NCBI GenBank assembly: GCA_003427395.1
Contig: BFEA01000027.1
Coordinates: forward strand, 2,107,720 to 2,133,223
Length of the DNA stretch: 25,504 nt
Source of the DNA: Chara braunii
Lineage: Eukaryota; Streptophyta; Charophyceae; Charales; Characeae
Reading direction: 5' to 3'
Shown here: piece by piece, positions 1-7,802 of the stretch
Position numbering within the stretch: position 1 is the first letter of the stretch
Layout: each line of letters begins with the position of its first letter
Notes under the pieces: generated by a model
Told to the model about the DNA's origin: nothing
Seen by the model: only the letters and a program-made list of their open reading frames with translations
Database searches by the model: none
Position numbers and translations under genes: made by a program

Positions 1-67
<67 letters not shown>
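1..67. repeat. (AG)n microsatellite
   Basis: The window opens inside an uninterrupted AG dinucleotide tract, so its true left end is not visible. It lies directly 5' of the truncated LINE tail. Such tracts are length-unstable and hard to assemble. Confidence 0.97.
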
Positions 68-71
<4 letters not shown>

Positions 72-130
72 GAGACATGAAAGAAAAATGAGACGCCATC
101 AGCGAGTGTTGCTGTGCGCCACGGGGTCCA

Positions 131-591
131 CTTGTATATTTTAATGACTGGAGTAACATAGATCCCTCCATTCCCCTCAGCCCCCTTTCTGGCCTTAGTT
201 CCTGGCTCATGGTATGCGCTTGAGTGATTACCTGTGTCCCAGTCTGGGTTTTATCTGTGGATCCCAGTCCCAGCTCACGATAAGCAGATGGGGAGTGTTA
301 ATATTGCTAGGTGTAATGGTATATCTGGCGCCCGAATAGGGTGAAGAGGCATAACTATTCCCCAGCATTCCCAGATCTGAAGGGTCGTTGGGCCCACTTT
401 TCAGCTTCAATTCTGGTATCTGTTCACTATTGATGATGTAAAGGGACGCTGGACCCGGTTTCCAGCAGGTGCAGCTCCCCACTAATGGAACGGAGCCATC
501 TATCCATCTAGGGGAGTAGAGTGAAAGTCTGCTCTTATCAGTACGTCCTCTACTCCCCAACATAGATGCTTAAAAAAAAAATAAAAAAAAT
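131..591 (+). mobile_element. 5'-truncated LINE, 3' end only, with poly(A) tail
   Basis: From about 131 this segment matches the 3' end of LINE copy B (from about 25096) along almost its whole length, with scattered substitutions and one 29-nt length difference near 191-219. It holds the three 3' modules in order: M1 at 325-350, M2 at 443-489 and hairpin M3 at 511-558. It ends in an A-rich run at about 571-591. A 3' end with poly(A) and no upstream coding sequence is the usual product of incomplete target-primed reverse transcription. The end of ORF2 is still readable up to a TAG at 337-339, matching the ORF2 stop of LINE B. Similarity may extend left toward 90, but weakly. No target-site duplication could be recognised because the left flank is microsatellite. 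Confidence 0.88.
511..558 (+). other. LINE 3' terminal hairpin (M3), left copy
   Basis: GGGGAGTAGAG at 511-521 pairs perfectly with CTCTACTCCCC at 548-558, an 11-bp stem. The loop region holds TCTGCTCTTATCAG. It lies just upstream of the poly(A) tail, where LINE RNAs often carry a stem-loop recognised by their own reverse transcriptase. That role is inferred. Confidence 0.75.
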
Positions 592-895
592 CCAATCTAT
601 TCGATGGCTGTACTGTGTCACTCGAGGTCACACGTGATCGAAATCCTGAACGAAGTGGTAGAATACTTCGCTAATGGGTCCAGTCCCCAGGTCCCATCAA
701 CGTTGTTTGTTTCTGAGAGGAAATTATCAAGAAAACACTTCAGTCGCAGTCCATGTGGCCAAACCGCACACACCCATATTACCGTTATTAAGCAGATCAT
801 CAGTTCAAATCCAAATGACTACAGTACGGTTAGAGGCTATCCCCTTGAAGAAAAATAAAAATCAATGAATAAATAAATAAATACTAAATAACCTA
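592..895 (+). repeat. Dispersed repeat family B, copy 1, with AAAT-rich tail
   Basis: The stretch from about 592 to 695 recurs on the opposite strand at 1545-1662, and its core recurs at 2183-2235. The core reads GTAGAATACTTCGCTARTGG followed by GTCCAG and CCCCAGG. An A-rich tail with AATA/AAAT units occupies about 848-895, which suggests a retroposed element. It directly follows the poly(A) of the LINE tail. The middle part (700-845) has no second copy that I could see. No convincing RNA polymerase III boxes were found, so calling it a SINE would be inference. Confidence 0.6.
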
Positions 896-1544
896 ACAGC
901 TAAGCCAAGTCCAGTCCAATCATTTCCTGAACACACACATAAGCATTTTGTCCGGAGCATTCTCTCTGTCCAATCAACGGTGGTCACCTTCCCCTTGCTT
1001 TCGCTTTGGATTTTTTTTCCCCCTCAACAATTATTTCAGGTTATAGCTGCAACAACAATAACAAAAAATGGAAAAAAGGTTACACCTGGAACATGCCTTT
1101 CTTCTTTCATTGGTTGTTGACTTTCCGTATATTTCCTGCGAATACCCATAGGACATGCACATCCCCACTGCTCTCTTTGCAAAACAGGTGGCATCTGCAC
1201 ATTGCGATGTAATTATTCTTTCACGGTCAGGCTCGAGTTGTGGAATCATAGGGCTTTGCTACGCTACACAACATTCTATATCTTTCTATATCTTTCTGGA
1301 GCGCGCAATTGTCCCTGCACATCCAAACTCTGAGTAGTCCCAATGCACCTGGTCCAGAAACACTCCAAATGCATCTAGAATGTTGAGTAGTGGAGCAAGG
1401 CCCATGTACTACCCCTTGTAAATTTGGACAAATGCGCCACGGTTTTATGATGAGGCAACAAATTTGATATTTTCAGCTGATAGCGCATAGGTAGAACTGT
1501 TGAAAGTCCTAACACAGCCAAAATGTTGGACTCCACCCAACACA
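896..1544. other. No gene seen
   Basis: I see no supportable coding region. The longest open frames are about 60-110 codons and have no recognisable motif. A short tandem TATCTTTC duplication occurs near 1278-1300. The phrase CCTGGTCCAGAAAC at about 1349 recurs at about 2229, next to family B copy 3. Confidence 0.5.
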
Positions 1545-1662
1545 CCTGGGGCCTGGACCCACTAGCAAGGTATTCTACCACGCCGTTCAGGATTTCGATC
1601 ACGTGTGGCATCGAGTGACTCAGTACGGCCGTCGAATAGATCGGATCTCGACGGCCTGGTAG
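1545..1662 (-). repeat. Dispersed repeat family B, copy 2 (reverse strand)
   Basis: Read on the minus strand this matches 592-695 closely, including TCTATTCGAYGGC, CACACGTGATCGAAATCCTG and GTAGAATAC, and it ends with GGGTCCAGGCCCCAGG. It lacks the A-rich tail of copy 1. The two copies differ at several positions, so they are not a recent duplication. A poly(A) run at about 1705-1718 lies beyond its 5' side and probably belongs to something else. Confidence 0.65.
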
Positions 1663-2182
1663 TTTCCGAGCGGGGACTGTAAAGATGCCAATGAGATGCA
1701 TCGGGAAAAAAAAAAAAAACGAAGTTGGACTAACTTGGACATGATAGCTCGTGGCTTTGCGTGGGCGGGAAGTCAGGATTTTATGGGCTTTAGAGGGGGG
1801 GGGTTGATTTCCAGACTCCGTTTTTTTTTTTTTTTGGCTCTGAGAAATAGAACTTGAAATGTGAAATTTGAATATTGTGGTGCACCTGACAGGAACGCTT
1901 CCGCGTCTGTCGGATGGCCTGTAAAGGCATCATGATATACATAGCGAGGAATGTATCCCAATACCCGTTACTTGTTCATCCTCGTGAATGTGTTCGTGGA
2001 CACATTTTATTGCCACGGTACATCACTATGAAGACTTAAGTGAAGGAGATCGTACCAACCCAGGGATTCGGGTGCACAGCTGTTCTTCATAGTTTTATGT
2101 GCTATTTCAATTCATTTTAAATCAGAAAACGATCCATTCATGCAAATAAAAAATCACTTTGTATTTTCCAAAAAAACATAAA
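1663..2182. other. No gene seen; homopolymer tracts
   Basis: No gene is supportable here. There is a poly(A) run near 1705-1718, a G9 run at 1795-1803 and a T15 run at 1821-1835. Such runs are unstable and sequencing-error prone, so the reading frames across them mean little. Confidence 0.5.
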
Positions 2183-2235
2183 ACTGTGTCACACGTCGTA
2201 GAATACTTCGCTAGTGGGTCCAGGCCCCTGGTCCA
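2183..2235 (+). repeat. Dispersed repeat family B, copy 3 (short)
   Basis: This carries the GTAGAATACTTCGCTAGTGG core and the following GTCCAGGCCCCTGGTCC. It lacks the 22-nt GATCGAAATCCTG segment of copies 1 and 2, so it is an internally deleted or divergent member. Its last part forms an imperfect palindrome, with GTCCAGG facing CCTGGTC. Confidence 0.55.
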
Positions 2236-2313
2236 GAAACCTTTCCCCCTTGAAAAACAAATATGCGGCTGCACAAGGCTGCAACTTCGGGGGGTCGGGG
2301 TACCGGACCAAAA

Positions 2314-2332
2314 TGGCTGGCGGTGCCAGCCA
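2314..2332. other. Perfect 8-bp hairpin with 3-nt loop
   Basis: TGGCTGGC at 2314-2321 pairs perfectly with GCCAGCCA at 2325-2332 across a GGT loop. It sits in an unassigned stretch between family B copy 3 and the reverse SINE-like element. No T-run follows, so it is not a bacterial-type terminator. Function unknown. Confidence 0.5.
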
Positions 2333-2335
2333 AAA

Positions 2336-2657
2336 GGAGGCCCCTGCCGCTTCATTTTCTTTAAGGTGCACAGGTCATTTTCAGGCTCGGCTTCAATAGC
2401 TGGGTGATATTTCCCACTGATACCACACAGGCAGAAATGTCAATATCAGTTTCACTAATACCAAGAACGAGCGACAGTTTTCTCTTAGGCCACAAGTGCT
2501 GGACCCTCCCGTACAGAAACATTCGATGGTACGCCGCCCCGCTTTCGATATGCCTCCTTGCCTGCAGCCAGTTTTATCCGTACTCCATATGAAACTGTCC
2601 TTGAAAATCAGCCTGGCAGCACTGGATGACCTGAAATTCTTAAGCCGAAGCCAGGTC
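2336..2657. other. No gene seen
   Basis: The open frames that cross this stretch on both strands have no recognisable domain and run into low-complexity or repeat sequence. I see no further repeat copies. Confidence 0.4.
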
Positions 2658-2702
2658 TTTTTTTTTTTGTTTTTTTTTTTTAAAAGAACCCCCCGCCAGT
2701 GA

Positions 2703-2732
2703 TAGTGGTGCTGGTAAGAGCAGACACCACTA
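2703..2732 (-). other. SINE 3' hairpin (M3)
   Basis: TAGTGGTG at 2703-2710 pairs with CACCACTA at 2725-2732, enclosing the reverse complement of TCTGCTCTTACCAG. It is equivalent to the LINE hairpin at 511-558, but the stem sequence is entirely different. Confidence 0.7.
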
Positions 2733-2824
2733 GCACCTGGGGGGTAGCTCCATCTATTGGTGGGGAGCAACACCTGCTGGAAAACGGGTCCAGCGTCCCA
2801 TATACAGAGCGTAACAGTATATGC

Positions 2825-3015
2825 GAATGTATAGGAAACCTGCCAACAGAGGTAAAACACAACCTCTTCACCCTTCCGGGGGCGCCAGATCTGTACTCTA
2901 ACATCAAGCTGTGAATCCTNGAATGTATAGGAAACCTGCCAACAGAGGTAAAACACAACCTCTTCACCCTTCCGGGGGCGCCAGATCTGTACTCTAACAT
3001 CAAGCTGTGAATCCT
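2825..3015. repeat. Exact 95-bp tandem duplication flanking a single N
   Basis: Positions 2825-2919 and 2921-3015 read identically by eye and are separated only by an N at 2920. The unit is the 5' part of the reverse SINE, including M1. The + strand sister element at 3333-3581 has this segment once. An exact repeat around one unknown base suggests an assembly join in which overlapping ends were not merged. Confidence 0.9.
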
Positions 3016-3020
3016 CTAAT

Positions 3021-3332
3021 TTTGAGCATCCATATTTGTCACAATGTAATCATGATTTAATCATAACCATACCATGACCTTGGAACTAATGAGCTGGAGG
3101 ATGGAGGAAAGGGATCTGGAAATTCTGCCATACTTCTTAAGGGTATCCCTGGATCAACCTTCAGCCAATCACCAAACTTTAGATAATAATTCCTGTCAAG
3201 TCCTCCTTTTTCCTTCCTCTCAGCTCCTTCCCATTGACAGAACCCATTTTCCCTCCTTCAGGATTACCAAGCCAGCATCGAGAAAATTCCTTGATAGATT
3301 TTAGGATTTCAGTGTGTGAATTGAGGTGTTGG
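3021..3332. other. Spacer between two head-to-head SINE copies; no gene seen
   Basis: About 310 bp of A/T-leaning sequence separates the inverted SINE arms. A 76-codon open frame at 3074-3304 has no recognisable motif. I see no repeat similarity to the rest of the window. Confidence 0.5.
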
Positions 3333-3581
3333 AATTAGAGGATTCACAGCTTGATGTTAGAGTACAGATCTGGCGCCCCCGGAAGGGTGAAGAGGTTGTG
3401 TTTTACCTCTGTTGGCAGGTTTCCTATACATTCGCACATACTGTTACGCTCTGTATATGGGACGCTGGACCCGTTTTCCAGCAGGTGTTGCTCCCCACCA
3501 ATAGATGGAGCTACCCCCCAGGTGCTAGTGGTGTCTGCTCTTACCAGCACCACTAGTTATGTAACATTAAAAAAAAAAAAA
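3333..3581 (+). mobile_element. SINE-like element, forward strand, with poly(A)
   Basis: It starts with ATTAGAGGATTCACAGC, carries M1 at 3370-3396, M2 at 3459-3509 and hairpin M3 at 3525-3556, and ends in A13 at 3569-3581. Length is about 250 bp. Open frames through it are incidental. It differs from the reverse copy at 2658-3020 at only a few positions, for example CGCACATAC versus CGCATATAC. Module order and spacing match the 3' end of LINE B, which points to shared retrotransposition machinery. The 5' third is not found in the LINE. Confidence 0.82.
3525..3556 (+). other. SINE 3' hairpin (M3)
   Basis: CTAGTGGTG at 3525-3533 pairs perfectly with CACCACTAG at 3548-3556. The 14-nt loop TCTGCTCTTACCAG matches the LINE loop except Y at one position, and an inner CTG/CAG pairing is possible. 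Confidence 0.75.
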
Positions 3582-3617
3582 GATACGGTGTTTCCAAAAT
3601 TTCTGTAACCTCTTGTG

Positions 3618-3672
3618 AGGGGATGCTGGGCCTAGTTCACAGGACGTGATGGTCCCCACAAATAGATTGGAG
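3618..3672 (+). repeat. Diverged M2 module
   Basis: The pattern GGGATGCTGGGCCTAG, then CAGGACGTGATGGTCCCCAC, then AATAGATTGGAGC aligns with the M2 core of the SINE and LINE tails. The GCTGGA/TCCAGC pairing is lost, so this looks like an old, degraded copy. Confidence 0.5.
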
Positions 3673-3994
3673 CATGTTCTTTTTCTTTCTCTTTTTCTTC
3701 TTTCTGCCGACACTGGTGATGTGGTGTAAACCATCGGTACCTTGGAGCCTCAATTCCGAAACTAATCTGCAGGTGACTGTGGCCTTCATCCGATCCGGCA
3801 GCCTAGTGCTGAACCACGGAAAACAAGTGAGCCTCTACCTTCCACAGACTTTCAAACCTGAGAGAGGAAAACAAAACAAAAAAAAGAGAGTGTCCTGTGG
3901 GACACAAAAATGCCCATCCGAATGAAAAGGGCCAAAAAAGAAGACGAAACCGAAGGGGAAAAAAAGCTGTCAGAGGGCCCTGGAAAACGTCCCC

Positions 3995-4330
3995 CATAGG
4001 TCGTGTACCTACTGATGACTGATACTGGAGCTACTTTGGGTGATGAAAGACCCAATTATAACGACCGGAGGGGTCTAGTTGATGGCCGAGTTATGGGGAC
4101 GGATACGTGGCTGTGTACCTACTGATGACGACGGCTAGAGTACCACCAGATGATACACAACCAACAATGATTAGAACAAAATTCCAGGGCAGACAGAGTA
4201 ACGGCCACAGCCCTAGGAACCTATGGAAGCAAATGCGCTGTATTGTAATTATGTATCCAAGAGACGCTGGTCCTGGTTTCCAGCAGGTGTCGCTCCCCAC
4301 TATTAGATGGAGCAGCCCGTCAGTCATGTG
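3995..4330 (+). repeat. SINE-like family C element: duplicated head plus M2
   Basis: A segment with GTGTACCTACTGATGAC occurs twice in tandem (from about 4007 and about 4112). The second copy is preceded by GGTCTAGTTGATGG at 4072. The same head recurs at 7221-7290. The element ends with M2 at 4261-4313, where GCTGG still pairs with CCAGC. No M3 hairpin or poly(A) follows, so the 3' end is truncated or different. GGTCTAGT resembles the 5' part of several eukaryotic tRNAs (A-box region), but a matching B box is weak. Confidence 0.5.
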
Positions 4331-4666
4331 ACGCTCAACCTCACACCCTGCACTGCTTCCCGGTCGGAGTGTTTTGGCTTGCGGAAGGGCGCCCGGGGAA
4401 AGGCAGCAAAGATGGGGTGTGCCAAGGATTTTTGGAAAATTGAGTGTGGGGACACAGACAGAACTGAAATCCCCCGTGTTGGTCCGACGGTAATAAGAAG
4501 AAGGTCCGTCGCCCCGCGGGTTTTAAGGGAGAAAAAGGCGCGCGTGAGACTTGCAGCTATGAGAAATTCAATCTAAAAAGTATCGCTGGACTTCCCAGCG
4601 AGCCGTCGCTCTTCGTTTCGCGAGAGAAGGTTAACAACAGTCGTATTTTTCATCACCACTTCAGGA
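4331..4666. other. No gene seen
   Basis: The 89-codon frame at 4307-4576 begins in the M2 repeat and has no recognisable motif. The remainder leads into the palindrome with a first CACCACTTCAGGACACC unit at about 4654. Confidence 0.4.
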
Positions 4667-4847
4667 CACCCTTCACCACTTCAGGATGCAGCCTGCCTAA
4701 GCAGGTGGTTTTCGGGGTCTTCGGACCTTTCACCACTTCAGGACCATTCCGGTCTGAAAATCCTGAATGGTTCTGAAGTGGTGAAATCTCCGAAGACCCT
4801 GAAAACCACTTGTTTAGGCAAGCTGCATCCTCAAGTGGTGAAGGGTG
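4667..4847. repeat. Palindrome: two 83-bp arms, 15-nt loop
   Basis: Arm 4667-4749 is the reverse complement of arm 4765-4847 with a handful of mismatches and no gaps: paired positions always sum to 9514. The loop is 4750-4764. The arms contain CACCACTTCAGGA and GGTCTTCGGA. As RNA this would make a long hairpin; as DNA it is a foldback or cruciform candidate. No target-site duplication or transposon terminus was evident. Confidence 0.85.
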
Positions 4848-5060
4848 GTTTTCATGGTCTTCGGACCTTTCACCACTTCAGGACCATTCAAGATTTTTCG
4901 GCTGCCCAAAACTCTCACTTGACCACTTTAGGACACCCTTCNCCACTTCAGGATGCAGCCTGCCTAAACAGGTGGTTTTCAGGGTCTTCGGACCTTTCAC
5001 CACTTCAGGACCATTCAGGATTTTCAGACTGCCCAAAACTCTCACTTCAGAATTTTCATT
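4848..5060 (+). repeat. Direct copies of the palindrome unit
   Basis: A partial copy of the left-arm unit lies at about 4848-4900. A full copy starts at 4934, 267 bp after its counterpart at 4667, and runs to about 5033. Both are followed by CTGCCCAAAACTCTCACTT. An ambiguous N at 4942 replaces an A of the other copies. With the palindrome this makes about three and a half copies in mixed orientation. Confidence 0.8.
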
Positions 5061-5617
5061 CCTGAATTTTCAGCCACCCGATAACCGCTTGTGCGTTTCG
5101 CATGAAAGGGGGCGGGTACATACGTGGTATCCTGTTTTTGGATGAGGTCTTGTCGGCGCTCGTTACACAACTCCAAGTCTGACGTGGAGGACCTTAATCG
5201 AGTAGCCTTCTCTTTGTGCTCGTCCTCGCCACGTGTACGATAATGGAACCCCTTGGCCTGGTAACACTCAAAGCGACGACAATTGCTGCACATAGTGTTA
5301 GACCAATGAGGCTCCACTGTAGTCCACGGGACGACGATCAGTTCGTTAAAGGGCAATAACAACGAATAGGGCGGAAAGTGCGTATCAATGATAACAAAAC
5401 CCGCACCGACGAATCCAGAACACCGAGTTTCGAAAGGAAAGTAATAACGGACTCCGATCTTGGCGACAACTTCTCGTACGTCCCACTCGCATACACATAT
5501 CATTTCCTCGTTGTACGGGAAGGGGCGCGACGGGGGCACGGGAAGTTGGTGCCCGGTCGGATTGGGGCCGTCAACCCACATGGCAGCAAAGGTAATCTCA
5601 AAACAGATCTTAATCAT
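5042..5617 (-). CDS. Unassigned 191-codon ORF, possibly spurious
   Basis: An open frame on the minus strand has no recognisable domain. Visible features are a CSNC pair of cysteines with a nearby FEC in the middle, and a charged segment (RGEDEHKEKATRLRSS) toward the C-terminus. A second ATG about 12 codons in (MWVDGPNP) is an alternative start. The C-terminal end runs into the direct repeats at 5042-5060, which argues against an intact single-exon gene. By a rough count of stop spacing, one ORF of this length could arise by chance in a window this size. It could also be an exon of a host gene whose other exons are not evident. I assign no function. Confidence 0.25.
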   Translation of the reverse strand: MIKICFEITFAAMWVDGPNPTGHQLPVPPSRPFPYNEEMICVCEWDVREVVAKIGVRYYFPFETRCSGFVGAGFVIIDTHFPPYSLLLPFNELIVVPWTTVEPHWSNTMCSNCRRFECYQAKGFHYRTRGEDEHKEKATRLRSSTSDLELCNERRQDLIQKQDTTYVPAPFHAKRTSGYRVAENSGMKILK

Positions 5618-7220
5618 ACATCATTCGTTTAATACTCCAAGCAACCCGATCATTCAGTCGATCAGCCAATCGTCCTTACAATCATGCTATAACAAACTCG
5701 CTCACACGACTCACCTCATGCACATACCGAAGTGAGAGAAGCAAGGTTACCATAATTCATCCATTACGATATAACGTGACCGGAGAAGAGAGAGAGAGAA
5801 TACTGACGTAGACCAGGAGGGAAGAATGAGTAGAAAACAATCACAGAATATCGGGCAATCTTGTCCAGGGAAGTTCCGGCTTAAAAGCCGAGCGATCGGG
5901 ACTCACACTCGAAGATACAAATTTTGGGACAAAAAGGGGAAGCACTTTAGCCATAAAATTCCACCATAGCCCCAAGCCATACACTCACTCACTTCCGCCT
6001 CGAACGTCTCACTTGCACTGACGATCCCGGCCGTCACGTGCCCACCCACCATCCCGATCATCACCCCATCGACTTAGTCTCTGGACGGCCCTGCTCCGAT
6101 CCCACAGTCTATCGGACGATCCAACATGCCGAGCGCTAAACTACAGCCAGCACGTCGGAACTTTTCGGCTCACACCTTCCTTCATACCACCTAACCACAA
6201 CTTACCGGAAGCGGGCAGATGAGTCGAGAGAGAGATTTTCGGGAGCGCTTGCGGAATTTATAGCTGCAGAAAATAAGATAGACGTTAGGAAGGGTTAGGA
6301 CTGAGACAGGGAGGAGTAGGAAAAGGCTCAGGGATACTCGCCTGACGAAAGTCATATCGATCCTTTGGATCCCAGCTGTAGCCAATCAGAATCGCCGTGT
6401 ATCAAAAATTTCCTTCTTACACTGCGCGTTTCCTTGGCTACCGGGAGTGAAGAGGGGGTCGACAAGGTATTTCAACGCGGGAAGAAAAAGAGCGCGAAGA
6501 ATAGCGTGAAACGGAACCAAGATTCGGACGATCAAGAAGGAGAGAAAAAACGCGCAAGGTCGAAGGAGAAATGGAAAATGGTTACAGAGAGAGAAGGAGC
6601 GTGAGCGCGAAAAAGAGAGTGTTGAAGGCAGCGTGGGAAGCGAGGAGGGGAGACTCGCATGCATGACGCCGACGCGGAGGCAAAAAGGGCACCAAAACAG
6701 TTATAGCTAATTCAAATTGAAAAGTACCATATCCGCGCGGTAGAGCGAGCACGGGAGAAAATCATATACCTATTCAGATCCCTACGAAAATTCTCAGAGC
6801 TTTCCAAGACAAAGTTGAGAATATTCATGCGCAAGAAAGGGCACGTCAGATTCCGCTCATTCTGGAATTCCTAACTGTCGACCCAAATTCCTAGCGCACT
6901 CGCTGAGGCGCGCGTAATTCCCATGTAATTCCCGAATTTGCAAAAGACAAAGTTTCAAAAATTGATCCGAGGGTCCTGCATATTACATTCATGAAAATAC
7001 AAAAAAAGGCCTCGTCGGGCTGTCACCCAAAATTCGACAAAGAGAGGGGGGGGGGGAGGAATTGAAGATGGCGCAGGTCCGGAAGTTGGCGCATCACAAT
7101 CAAGGCCTCAATTCCGGCGGTTCTCTCACCACCGATGGGGCTTGCCGAAGGGCTTTTCTAAAAAAAAATAAAAAATGAAAAAGAACAACAACAACACAAC
7201 CACAACAGACTAGAGAGAGA
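5618..7220. other. CpG-containing unassigned region; no gene supported
   Basis: This differs in texture from the repeats around it: many CpG dinucleotides, short purine-rich tracts (AGAGAGAGAG near 5787 and 6225) and no copies elsewhere in the window. AGCCAATCAG at about 6373-6382 and AGCCAATCG at about 5665 resemble CCAAT boxes, so a host promoter is possible but unproven. Open frames at 6191-6385 (minus, hydrophobic) and 6365-6604 (plus, lysine-rich) are short and unconvincing. A G11 run lies at 7046-7056. Confidence 0.35.
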
Positions 7221-7300
7221 GGTCTAGTGGATGATTGGCGGAAAGGGGCTGATGGTGGCCGTACACCTACTGAGGACAGAGGCTAGAGTACCTCTTGGAT
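7221..7300 (+). repeat. SINE-like family C head fragment
   Basis: GGTCTAGTGGATGATTGGCG at 7221, then GGCCGTACACCTACTGAGGAC and GGCTAGAGTACC, matches the head at 4072-4150. It lacks the M2 tail downstream on this strand, so it is a 5' fragment or was interrupted. AGAGG and CCTCT flanking CTAGAGTA could form a small stem. Confidence 0.5.
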
Positions 7301-7670
7301 AACAATTGTGCTAGGTTGGTATACCCCAGGTTGCTCAGGAGGTGTCATAGGTTAGGCCTTGGCGAGGGGGCACACTGCCTGTGATATCTAGGGTGTGCAT
7401 GATAGGCCTATACACTGTGGAGTCGGGTAAGCTTGGGGCACACTAAGGGTCTACCCATGGAGCCCGTTCAGAGAACGCTTACACTGCAACAGGGTTCGTT
7501 GGAACATGCTTCAACCAGGCCTGGGTGGGGTTCTTGCTCAGCCCTGGTGCCTGAACCACTGTCCGACCATGTCACCCTGCCAAGATGGTGGAACAGTTAT
7601 GGTCCTGAATGGTAGACACTAGGACTGCATAAGCAGGGGTGCGCTGGGGAGAATTGACGAGACCGAAATA
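7301..7670. other. No gene seen
   Basis: This may be the body of the family C element whose head is at 7221, but there is no second copy in the window to define it. A 60-codon frame at 7433-7615 has no recognisable motif. Confidence 0.35.
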
Positions 7671-7671
7671 A

Positions 7672-7790
7672 ACTTCTTCTTTCTTTTTTTCTTTTTTTAT
7701 ATTCGTAGGAAGCAGCACGTGCTGGGAATCGGGTCCAGCGTCCCATCCTGAAATTACACAACATCACTGACAATACCGGGGCCATTACCC
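7672..7790 (-). repeat. SINE-like fragment with M2 and A-rich tail, reverse strand
   Basis: On the minus strand there is an M2 core at 7709-7744 (GGGACGCTGGACCCG), with GCTGG/CCAGC pairing kept. The sequence then stops short after the core and passes into an A-rich tail seen as CTTT-rich sequence at 7672-7700. The M3 hairpin is missing. Confidence 0.55.
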
Positions 7791-7802
7791 GGCTTTGGCT
7801 AA

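Larger units (their letters stand above)
2658..3020 (-). mobile_element. SINE-like element, reverse strand, with poly(A) seen as poly(T)
   Basis: On the minus strand this is nearly identical to the + strand element at 3333-3581. In minus-strand order it has an ATTAGAGGATTCAC start at about 3020, M1 at 2863-2888 (duplicated at 2959-2984), M2 at about 2751-2799, hairpin M3 at 2703-2732 and a tail seen as T-rich sequence at 2658-2681. It has no coding capacity. The modules are shared with the 3' end of LINE B, so it was probably mobilised by that LINE family. No clear A and B boxes are visible, so it could be a LINE-derived non-autonomous element rather than a true tRNA-type SINE. Confidence 0.8.

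Noticed and set aside
2314-2332. Rho-independent terminator
   Set aside because: The hairpin lacks a following T-run, and the window is eukaryotic in character.
2393-2956. 187-codon minus-strand open frame through the SINE
   Set aside because: It crosses the N, the 95-bp duplication and the poly(A) tract of a repeat, and repeats its own peptide because of the duplication. It is not a gene.
4015-4060. Possible hammerhead ribozyme: CTGATGA followed later by GAAA
   Set aside because: The bases between CTGATGA and GAAA do not pair as stem II, and no flanking stems I or III could be found. The copies at about 4112 and 7268 do not restore them.
6191-6385. Small hydrophobic minus-strand ORF as a membrane protein
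   Set aside because: Only 64 codons, no homologue recognised, and the surrounding sequence is purine/pyrimidine-biased, which by itself yields Leu/Ser/Phe-rich frames.
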